A stretch of DNA of 64,000 bases from Rugalucina vietnamica (taxonomy: Eukaryota > Mollusca > Bivalvia > Lucinida > Lucinidae), in assembly GCA_964017185.1 (NCBI GenBank), contig OZ024872.1, positions 61,683,817 to 61,747,816 on the forward strand, read 5' to 3'. The notes below the pieces were generated by a model. It saw nothing but the letters and a program-made list of their open reading frames with translations. It was not told the DNA's origin and searched no databases. Numbering within the stretch: position 1 is the stretch's first letter; every line of letters begins with the position of its first letter. The position numbers were made by a program, and so were the translations under genes. Below, piece by piece: positions 10,670 through 22,000 of the stretch.

Positions 10670-13600
10670 GTGTGTTTACTTTTGCCTTTCTTGGTTATTC
10701 TGACCTAAGTAAACACTGAGTAAAGTTTTTTTTGGTCATGCTTGTGCAAGTAATTGGTTGTAATAAAGATCAATAAAAGACTGCTCATCAGCACAACAGG
10801 CTTACAAAATCAGAGAGAGTGTGTGTGGCATTCTCCCAATGGTACCATAGTTATTGGTTGGTCAAATTTTGTACCATTGACATATGAGCCGCGATGCGAG
10901 AAAATTGGTCTTCGAGGTTTGCGACCAGGTCTGACACAAACCAGAAGCTTGAAATTTCAGATTTAGGAAGAAGAGAAACTGTACTGTCCGTGTAGCGAAA
11001 ACAAAGGCGCTGATCAGTTTCACAGTTACTGTGAAGCTGATCTGCGCCTTTGTTTTTGCATAGGCAAAAATCCGGTATTCTCACAATGCACTGCCAGCTC
11101 ATTTAAGCGCCATTGGAACAAACATTACCAACAACGGCAACGAGTGGTACCATTTGTAGAAACTTGAACACACATTAAGAAAGGTGGAAAGAATAATTGA
11201 TAAATCATGGTAGACTCTCTCCATTATAAGTTATCAGTGGGAAATTCAACATTAGCTTCACTGAGAAACAAAGTTTCGCAAAAAGTGATATTTGAAAGTT
11301 TTCCATTTGATCCATCTGATTTAAAGGGTAAATTTGATATGGGGGAGAAATGCTTAAAACTAAAGTAAGATCAGAAAATTATAATTGTCCTCCTGACTCC
11401 TGAGTCCTAGTATCTTGCTTGTATGTTATAAAAGAAGAAAAAAAAATCTGCTATGTAAATTTTGAATTGCTTGATCATCAGGTGAAGTAATTGGTACACT
11501 ATGTAAGAGAGTTGGTCCCCAGGTTTATGATCGCTGTAAGTCCACCGTACTTGAAGGAATATCCAGCAACCTAGAGAGAGATATGACAATGGATGGCTCT
11601 ATCAGTGAGGCTGACCAGTCAGAGAAACTCATTGAGAAGTTGTCAAGTTCACCTAGAGGAGAGAAGGTAGGAGCATTATGAAAACACATCCATGTTATAT
11701 GCAGATTTTTCCTAAGTTGTAAAAATTGAAAATTTTCATTAGAAAAAATTGAATATTTTTAGTATTTTAGCTCAAAACATAGATTGTGGGTACATGTTAG
11801 AAGCGCCTTGCCAAGCTGCATGGTAAGCTAAGCTGTGCTTTTGTTACAGCACACCCAACGCAGCTTTTCACATGGCATTACCCATATTATATCTCTGTGT
11901 TCTGAACTCACACTCAAACCACTGTCACGTCCGCGTCACACTTTCGGTTAAAGTTTTTTATAAGTCTATATCTCTTGACCATGTTGATGGATTAAGTTGA
12001 TACTTTGCATGTTGCTAGATATTGGTCTGAAGTTTTACGCAGTACCATCATGACCCACCCTGGGTGACCTTGAGGTCAAGATCACGGACTTAGAAATTTT
12101 GTGTTTAAGTTTTTGGTTAAAGTTTTTGTAAGTCTATATTTCTTGACCATATTGATGGATTGAGTTGATACTTTGCATGATGCTAGATATTGGTCTTATG
12201 TTTTACACAGTACCATCATGATCCACCCTGGGTGACCTTGAGGTCAAGGTCACAGACTTAGAAATTTTGTGTTTAAGTTTTTGGTTAAAGTTTTTGTAAG
12301 TCTATATCTCTTGATCATATTGATGGATTGAGTTGATACTTTGCATGATGCTAGATATTGGTCTGAAGTTTTATGCAGTACCATCATGACCCACTCTCGG
12401 TGATCTTGAGGTCAAGGTCACAGACTTAGAAATTTTGTGTTTAAGTTTTTGATTTAAGTTTTTGTAAGTCTATATCTCTTGACCATGTTGATTGATCGAG
12501 TTGATACTTTGCATGTTGGTAGATATTGGTCTGAAGTTTTATGCAGTACCATCATGACCTACCCTGGGTGACCTTGAGGTCAAGGTCACAGACTTAGAAA
12601 TTTTGTGTTAAATTTTTTGGTTAAAGTCTAAATCTCTTGAAGAAGTTGATGGATAAAGTTGATACTTGCATGTTGATAGATATTGGTCTCAGGTTTTATG
12701 CTGTACATCACAACTCAGCTGGATGACCTTGAGGTCAGGGTCACGGACTTGGAAGTTTTGTGTTTAAGTTTTGGTTAATGTTTTTATAAGTCTATATCTC
12801 TTGTAGATTGATCAAGTTGATACTTTGCATTGGTCTGAAGTTTTATGTTGTACCATCATGACCCACCTGAGTGACCTTGAGGTCAAGGTCATGGGTCATA
12901 GATTTTAACAGATGTAGTGGCAAAGCACAAGTCAGGCGAGCTACGCTGTCCTGCGACAGCTCTTATTATGAATTTGATTTGTATATTTCAGCGTAACAGT
13001 ATTGAAGCCGCTCAGATATTCCATGATACTGCTGGTTGGAAGTCACTAGAAACTTGGATGAAGTAAGTTTTGCAAGTGGTTAAAAGCTATGGGAAATAAT
13101 ATCAATACATATTTAAACCAGTATGTCATTTTAAACAATGGATTGGTTTCTGTCTCTGATGAATATTACGAACCGTTTATCAGACAATTACATGTAGTAA
13201 GGTGTTCAAACAAAACATACAGGCTGACTTGAGCATACATGTAGCTAAGATCTGATATTGTAAAAAAAAAAAAACAGTTTCATAGTGCAAAATGCAAGAA
13301 CCAACATTCTCATTTTTTATTTTGTTTGTGCAGATACTTGAGTTTATGCAGGCTTTTACAATGAACTGTTTCTTTACATTTCAGATACATGTTCAAAGTT
13401 TAAGAGAGATTAACTAAGCTATGCTTTATGTTTCAGATGTCTTCAGAGTGTTATTGAAGGCTGTGGCCATGAATTTAATGAGTATGTTGATCAAGATCTA
13501 CTGGACCTGATATTCCGAGCCCTGACACATACCAACAGATTTGTGAGGGAGACAGGGTATTATGTCTGCTCAAGTCTGGTGTCTTGTGGGCTAGTCAGAG

Positions 13601-16032
13601 ATGGTACGTACTGCCTGGATGGCTGAGGGATTAAGATATTTGAGCCGCCTCGTGGGAAAACCAACAATGTGGTTTCCGAACAGGTCCGACACAAACCGGC
13701 CCGTACAAGCACAGAAAAGAGCTAGAAGCTTGAAATTTCGGATTTAAGTAGAAGAGGAATTGTACTATCCGAGTAGCGAAAACAAAGGCGCTGATCAGCT
13801 TCGCGGTTACCGCGAAGCTGATCTGCGTCTTTGTTTTCGCCTATACAGATTGTTGGTTTTCCCATAAGGCGGCTCTAAGCTGATGAAGATATTTTAAGCC
13901 CTGACACATACCAACAGTTTTGTAAGGGATACAGGATAGACTGGTCTCGTGGGCTAGTTGTGGAGTGTGCAGCTTAAATGGATGAGAGGTTAAGACTTGT
14001 GTATTCCCAGAGTCTCATTTGTAGAAAACCTGTGTTGTATAATTTGGACAGGAATGACTTAAACCAAACTAGGACTAGAAACTTAAAAAGTGGATGTATT
14101 AAAGTTCACAGATTACCTGCTAAAGGCATGGGCGATAACTGGAGTCAGGAAGACAATGGTTGTAATAAAGAATCTTATCCGTGTTAAAATTTCTTTAATA
14201 TACTACATGTACTCGAATTTTCATAGGGATTAAAACTTTAGTTTTGTTCACAGGGTATACTGGTAATCTAACACCCAAAAGTTTGCTATAGAAATGTAGA
14301 AGAATCATCACTGTATAAATATTCCATCTTTTGTTTTGCGTTGCCTGGGAGCGCTTTTCACAGACTTGCAGAAACGATGGAACCACCCTTAAATTGAAGG
14401 TAGCACTGCTGCCTACCCTGTCCAATTATGTCATTCATCCCCTTTTACTGGTTCATTCATCTGTGAAACTTTTGATTATCAAAACAGCTTTGCTGTTGAA
14501 TGAACCAGTGAAAGGGGATAAATGACAGAATTGGATAGGGTAGTCAACAGTGAAAACTTCAATTTCTATGGGTTCCATCGTTTCTGCAAGTCTGCTAGAT
14601 TCTCTCGCAGGCAGCGCCAAAAAATGCAATGTTTGCACAGTGATGGTTTTGCTACATTTCTATAGCAAAAGTTTAGGTGTTAGATTACCAGTACGAGGGT
14701 TGGGATTTAAGTTCGTAGACTTTTGCCACTGAGTTTCTATTACATCATTTATCCAATATTTGATGCATTATTATAAAGAAACAATGTCTCCTTGTCTCGT
14801 TTTTACACTATTTTTTCAAGAAATATTGCGCAGTGTACATAAAACTGGTCTCCATAGCAACGTAGGTTTCGCAACCCGGGGCACGTCGTATTTTAAATAC
14901 TTCTGAAGTTTGATGGCGTTGAAGAACAAACCTTAAGTTAACATATTGTATACCAAAACTGGAGCTAAATCAGTTTGAGGCACTTTAGTATCATGTTGTT
15001 AATTCCATATAATTTTTTAAACATTATGTCGACAACTTATTTTGTTATTGGAGAAAATATAATGCCAGTCGAGCTTCTTGGGAAAGAAAAATGGCGTTAA
15101 CAGGCAATGTCGAAACAAGAGCAATGATCAAATCTTATGTTTGAGAAGCATAAATGCCCACAGAAACATTCAAAATGATCAGGATTTGTAGTACAGTTGT
15201 AGAACAGATCTTACAGAGATATTTAAATGGTTTGAAAAATTTCAGATGGAAGCATTTGAATTTTAATTGATGAGAAAAGCGCATACCTTCAACTAATCTA
15301 CAAATGCTGCGGTCTTAATTCTAAATTAAATCAAAATTATGCATGGTACACATAAGATTTGTTATATCTGGTAAATGTAGTATTTCAACAATAATAACTA
15401 ACTAACCCCTGAAGGAAATATTGCAAATTAGTAAAGGTGTGGTGTGTTGTATGGTTCTAAACAAGGCATTTTATTGCTGACATTTATTGAAATTTGACGT
15501 AGTTTTGACGTCAAAATTTCCATGACATGCCCCGGGTGATGGCATGTCGTTGTGTTTAATTTATTGCTGTGTTGAAACTATTATGAGTAGAGCTATGCTT
15601 AATAGTTTATATGATAGGCAAAAGAATATGTTTTCAGATGATATCATTTTTAGCTCGCCTGCACGAAGTGCACAGAGCTATTGTTGTCACCTTGGTCGTG
15701 TGCGTTTACGTGTGCGTCCGCGTCCGCGTCCGCGTCACACTTTCGGTTAAAGTTTTTAGCTGGGATCAAATCAAAATCAACACAGTATTTTTCTTTCTAT
15801 AACATGTTTCGGGATTACTCCCTTCATCAGATAGAAATAACAGGAAATGACAGCAAAAACGCCAAAATTAGGTGAATTTAGCAGGAAGTGATGTAAAAAC
15901 GCCAAAATGACGTTGACGTTATTGGAAAACGCCAAAATGACGTTGACGTTATGGAACACAGTAAATGCTAAAGTTTTGAAAGTACATTGATACCATAACT
16001 GGATCAAAAAGTATTACCATACCTTCCACAAA

Positions 16033-16083
<51 letters not shown>

Positions 16084-19000
16084 ATGATAAGTAAATAAAT
16101 AAATAAATAAAAATAAAAATGAATAAATAAATAAATAAAATAATAATAATAAATAAATAAAATAAATGAATAAAAATAAATAAAAAATGAATGAATAAAT
16201 AAAAAATAATAAATAAATAAATGAATAAATAAATAAATAAAATAATTATAAAAAATAATAATAATAATAATTTGTATAAATAAAATAAATAGATAGTTAA
16301 ATAAATAATATAATGGATAAAAAAGGGGGGGGGGCATTTATTCATTTATGGAAACTACAGTAATACAATGATGCAATTATTTCCATAGAAATTAGATCCT
16401 ATAATATAAAACATGTAAAATGGAAACAACAGTAAAAGTACCAATAAAAAGTTGAATTATATTTTGTAAAGCACTTTAGCATTTAGACCTTTAGGATATA
16501 AAGTATCTAGTTTGTGAATCCAATACGTCTCTTTGAGCAGTCTATTCATGTTATTAGAAACATAATCAATTGGCATAAAAGAAAAATCTTCAATTGAATG
16601 TCCATTAGAATTGAAGTGAATCGCAACATTTGTTGAGAAACTTGGATCACTCATATTTCTAATGTCAAATTTATGACTGTTCATACGGTTAGACACTAAC
16701 TGATGCGTTTGACCAATATACTGTTTTTTGCACTTTTTGCACGTTATCATGTAAATAACGTCCTTTGATCTACAGTCACTGCTAAAATGTAAGTTAAATG
16801 TTTCATTAGTGTTTGTACTGGTAAAATGAGTACTTTCTATAATGGAACTACAGTGTGTGCATCGGCGTCTATTACATTTTGTAGACTGGCTACTTTCATT
16901 GGGCTTATTTAAGGATTGAAATTCAGATTTTAGCTTTCACTGGATGATGAAAAACATTAGGCTGTTTTAATGTCTGTGAAGCCCGAAGGGCTTCTCAGAG
17001 ACATTAAAACAGCTAATGTTTTTCATCATCCAGTGAAAGCTAAAATCTGAATTTCAATACTTATATTTACATTTTATATTATCAATCAAGTATCAGATTT
17101 TTAATTGCGCATATCACCGTTCATTTTCATGTTATTTGACATTAAATCCGACTTAAAGGGAAACATTACTATTTAATTCCCGCATATGATTTTCATGAAA
17201 CTTCCTATGCTTCCAGATAATTGTATCCTTGGACTAAAATCGAAATAAAAGTGGGGAGTCACCGGCCTCGTTTCCATGGTATCAGAACTTTTTGAGTGTT
17301 TCTCGTGCATTTCAGAAAACCGCACTCATAGCTGACATGTGTTTTAATATACATGCAATGATTGTAAAAACAACTTAAACACACGATGAGTGTTATTTTC
17401 TTACATTTTGATACTATTTGCTCTTAAATTGAGGAGATTACATGCAAAATTAACTTTCCCGCCATCTTTTCAAACCTGGAAAAAGTACGTATTTTTGCGA
17501 GATCTCCTAAACCACGCATATGATTTTGATTAAACTACACCAACAGATAGGAAACGTGATTACCATTTAAAAGTTCAAATAAAAAGTGGGGGTCACCGGA
17601 TTGCGTTGGAAGCTGTAGAGAAAAAACGTTCAATATTCCCGCCTTTTTCGTTTTAACGCCAAACGTTGCACTGACGTCGCGTTTATTTATGCGACGTCAT
17701 CAACAGCGAAATATTACGTTTTCACATATAATTAACCTTATACACGATTTTGGGTATATCAATTGCCACAGAACTTCTTTTAAGATAAAAATGAACAATA
17801 TGTATCCCCGCTTTAGTAATTAATTATGCAGAAACAAACATGATAAGATGCTACAGCTTGCAACGTCATTGAGAAATCAAAACAAAACGACGTTAAAAAC
17901 TACGCGTAACATACACATACTAAACGCCGACGTTGCGCAAACAGTGTGCTCATAAACAATAGTAATGTTTACCCTTAACGTAATTTTGGAACAGCCAAAA
18001 CGTCAAATTTTCGCGCCTAACGTCATGGCGATACGCGGCCAACGTCACGTCAGCAAGAGTAAACAAATAACGTCACTGGATGAGTTTTGACGTCTCCCCG
18101 CCCATAGGCGTGGCCTCTAGATCACGTGACTTAATGTTTTTCATTGGGAAATGAAGAACATCAAGAAAGATACTTTCATCTAGGGCGATTGCAATTAAAA
18201 TGTAAATATTCAAAATTGAATGTGTTAAACAGTCTTGAAGATTTTTAGCTCTTTTAAAGGCTATAACTGGCGTATGATTGTGAAGAAAGTTTAGACTTTC
18301 TTTACTTGATAAATTAAACAGGTCCCAGTACTTGTTTATTGTTAAACCAAGATTTGGCAGTGAAATGTTGTATGGTACAACAAATGGAATAATGTTCTTA
18401 GCTTTATCTTTCACATCAGAATTCACTAAGGCTTCATCCTGTGTCTGTGATGATATCTTTTGGAATGCCGAGTCAATGACCTTTTCTGGATACTGCCTCT
18501 TAAGGAAATGTCCCTTGAGTTCATCTAGTGATCCTTGGAAGCTGTTATCATCAGATATTATTCGCCGGTACCGTTTTGCTTGACTGTATGGTATACTTTC
18601 CTTACATTTTCTCGGGTGACACGAAGAAAAATGCAAGTACTGGTGAACGTCCGCTGATTTGATGTGAATATCTGTAGATAATGTACTGTCCACATTTTTG
18701 GATATGTTAACATCCAGAAAACTCACACTTGTATCAGATACTGTGTGTGTGAATTTGATAGTTGGATGAAAACTGTTCAAGCGGTTTATAAAATCTTCCA
18801 GTTCAGCTAATGAATGGTCCCAGATCATGAAGATGTCATCCAAGAAACGAAGCCATACTGTCGGTGTCAATGAACACTGTTCTATGAAGTCTTTTTCAAG
18901 TTTACCCATGAAGAGTGATGCGTACGCTGGAGCCATAGAACTTCCCATTGCTGTTCCAAGCTTCTGAATGTAGTTTTTATCATTGAATTGGAAATGGTTA

Positions 19001-22000
19001 TTCTCAAGTGTCAGTTTAATAAGACTACAGATTTCATCAGGTGATAGTCGACTGATGCTTTTATCTTGGTTTAAAAAGTATTTACAAGCTACTATTCCAT
19101 CCTCATGGGTAATGTTTGTATATAGGGAGGTAACATCAAGTGTGACGAGCAATGAATTTTCTTTTAACTTGGGGACAGATTTTATTTTGCAAATAAAGTC
19201 TGTAGTATCTTTAACAAATGATGGTAAAGATTTCATATATGGTTGCAAAATGTAATCAATGTATTCAGAAATATTTTCTGTGTAGCTGTTACATGCTGAT
19301 ACAATAGGGCGTCCCGGATATCCAATTGGTAAATGGTCCTGATACTGTTTATGAGTTTTAGGTAGTATGTAGAATTGTGGAACACGTACATGGTTTGGAA
19401 TGGGATCAAATTCACGCTCTACAGCACTGTTTGTTTCACTGATCTTATTGATACAGTCAAAAATGTTCTGTTCAATTGCTTTAGATGGATTTTCATCTAA
19501 TTCAGTATAATATTTTTCATCAGTTAATTGACGTTCAACCTCCTTGATATAGTCTGTTTTGTTCATTATTATAATCATATTTGACTTGTCAGCCTTTTTT
19601 ATCACAATTGAATCATCTTGGCTAAGTGAGCGCAGTGAATTCATCTCTTCTTTTGAAATATTACTGTAGACTGTTTGTTTAGGGCTTGCTTGGAGAATTT
19701 CTTGTGTAACTGCTTCAATGTAGAAATCCAAATAGGTATCGCGGCCGCTCGGTGGAATAAATGTTGATACTTTCTTATTAAAAAATGGCATTTGTTTATA
19801 CATGTTTGATTCTGAGACACCATCTTTATCAGTATTTTTTTCATAAAAATATTCCTTGAGTCTTAGTCTACGAGTGTAATTAAATGTTTCTGCAGCAAGT
19901 TTGATTTTGTCATGTGATTTTGGTTTTGGACAAAATTTCAAACCTTTTCCGAGGAGAATATAGTCACTGTCTGTTAGCTTTCTGTTTGATAAATTCTTTA
20001 CTGTTTCTTTCCCTCGCCGAATCTTTTGTTTTCTTTTCTTCTCCTTCCTCCATTTGTTTTGGTCGGATTTACGGATGAATCGTCTGTTCTGCCTCCTGGA
20101 ATTATTGGTTGGTTTTTCTCCAGCAGGGTCTTCACAGTTGATAGAAGATTGACAAGGGTCTCGTTTTTAAAATTGTTATATCTTGATAGTCACTGACCAG
20201 AAATCATTCATATTTGGAACATTGCTGCATATGAGGGTCCTCTGTGATTTAGTGTGAAGGGACCCGTGGGGTCATGCCTGGGGGCGGGGCTAGAGGTCAA
20301 TATCTAGAACACCTTTGTACAATGCTCAGATGCTGTGTTAGTTTCTCATCAACTGTAAAGCCTAGAACTGTCAAACCTTACATAAGGCTTCTCCTGGATG
20401 TCCCGACTCGGCACCCACATTGACCTTCTGACCTTGACCTATATTTCATGCTCCAGTGGCTTTGTCCTTTTTAAAGCCAACTCTTAATATCTCATCAACT
20501 ATAAAGCCTACAACCATCAAACCTTGCATATGACTTCTCCTCAATGTCCCGACTCGGCACCCACATTGACCTACTGACCTTGGCCTATATTTCATGCTCC
20601 AGTGACTTTGTCATTTTTTAAGCCAACCCTTAATATCTCATCAACTATACAGCCTACAACCATCAAACCTTGCATATGGCTTCTCCTCGATGTCCCGACT
20701 TTGCACCCACATTGATCTAGTGACCTTGACCTATATTTCGTGCTCTAGTGACTTTTTCATTAAAGTTTTTAGAAGTCTATATCTCTTGAACATGTTGATG
20801 GATCAAGTTGATATTTTGCATGGTAGTAGATATTGGTCTGAAGTTTTATGCAGTACCACCATGACCCACCCTGGATGACCTTGAGGTCAAGGTCACAAAC
20901 TTAGATTTTTTTTTGTTAAAGTTTTTGGTTAAAGTTTTTAGAAGTCTATATCTCTTAAATATGTACATTGATCAAGTTGATACTTTGCATGTTGGTAGAT
21001 ATTGGTCTGAAGTTTTATGCTGTACCATTATGACCCACCCTGGGTGAACTTGAGGTCAAGGTCATGGTCTTAGAAATTTTTGGTTAAAGTTTTGGGTTAA
21101 AGATTTTTGAAGTCTATATATCTCTATGTTGATGGATCAAGTTGAAACTTTGCATGTTTGTGGATATTGGTCTGAAATTTTATGCTGTACCATCACAACC
21201 CACCTGAGCGACCTTGAGGTCAAGGTCATGGGTCATAGATATTGATAAGTTTAGTGGCAAAGCACAAGTCAGGCGAGCTACGCTGTCCTGCGACAGCTCT
21301 TATTATTTCTATGTGACAAACATCTGAACTTTTATAAAGAAAGTCTACGAACTTAAATCCCAAACGTATGTCCTGTAAAAAATAAAGTTTTGATCCCTAT
21401 CAAAGTTTGAGTTGTACACATATTTATCTTTTCTTCAGGCTCAGACACACTACTCTTGGATGAGGACAATGCTATACTGAAGTATGGCCACCAGTTTGCT
21501 GATTACCTGGCTAAAGGCATGGGAGACAACTGGAGTCAGGTTAGCTCTCTTTGTTAAGAAAGCTTGTGAAAAGTCATGCAAAAAAAAAAAAAAAATAAAT
21601 AAAAAATAAAAAATAGAAAAAAGAATAATAAAAATACATTGATGCAAAAAACAACAACAGATTTTGCCTATGCAAAAACAAAGGCTTAGTTCAGCTGTGC
21701 AGTAAATCAGCTGTGCAGTGAATCAGTGCTTTGGTTTTCACTACACAGATAGTATGATCTCCTATTGTTAAATCCAAAGTTTCAAGCTTCTGGCGGTTTT
21801 CTGTGACTGTACCTGTATGTAGGCCATTTTGTGTTTAGACCTAGTTGTAAACCCAAAGTTATTCCCTCGCAAACAAGGGGTCACAAGTTTGATTCCAGCC
21901 TCTCAGTCTTGGGGATGTTTCTTTCCATATAACCTTAGCTGTTAGTCCAATGGTTGGACATTACATTACAACTAAACAACAAATATCTTTACTTTAAATC

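Larger units (their letters stand above)
15760..20168 (-). mobile_element. Penelope-like retroelement (PLE), interrupted, minus strand
   Basis: A 4.4-kb minus-strand element. Its reverse transcriptase lies in 18217-20166, its GIY-YIG endonuclease in 16457-16938 and its 3-prime region (15760-16456) holds an AAATA microsatellite and a hammerhead ribozyme core. It lies inside a Helitron-like element within intron 4 of the HEAT gene. It is 5-prime truncated or ends near 20168, where the host repeat resumes. The coding region is broken by 1.28 kb of foreign sequence, so it is no longer functional as read here. Confidence 0.9.
15647..21304 (+). mobile_element. Helitron-like element split by a Penelope-like element (intron 4)
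   Basis: The left end TTTTTAGCTCGCCTGCACGA (15649) is followed by GCGTCCGCGTCCGCGTCACA and the start of a GGTTAAAG array. The right end at 21270-21304 reads CAGGCGAGCTACGCTGTCCT then GCGACAGCTCTTATT, identical to the end of the intron 2 element. AGCTCGCCTG at the left is the inverse of CAGGCGAGCT at the right. Between them, 15760-20168 is a Penelope-like retroelement that landed in the array. After it the host element resumes with three different tandem families (about 20170-20335, 20340-20760, 20760-21240). Confidence 0.75.

Noticed and set aside
13880..13900. CTGATGA word as a second hammerhead
   Set aside because: No GAAA core or stem partners follow; it is part of the exon 4 copy.
16004..16345. 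Minus-strand ORFs of 107-113 codons rich in Ile, Tyr, Leu and Phe
   Set aside because: Products of the AAATA microsatellite, not membrane proteins.
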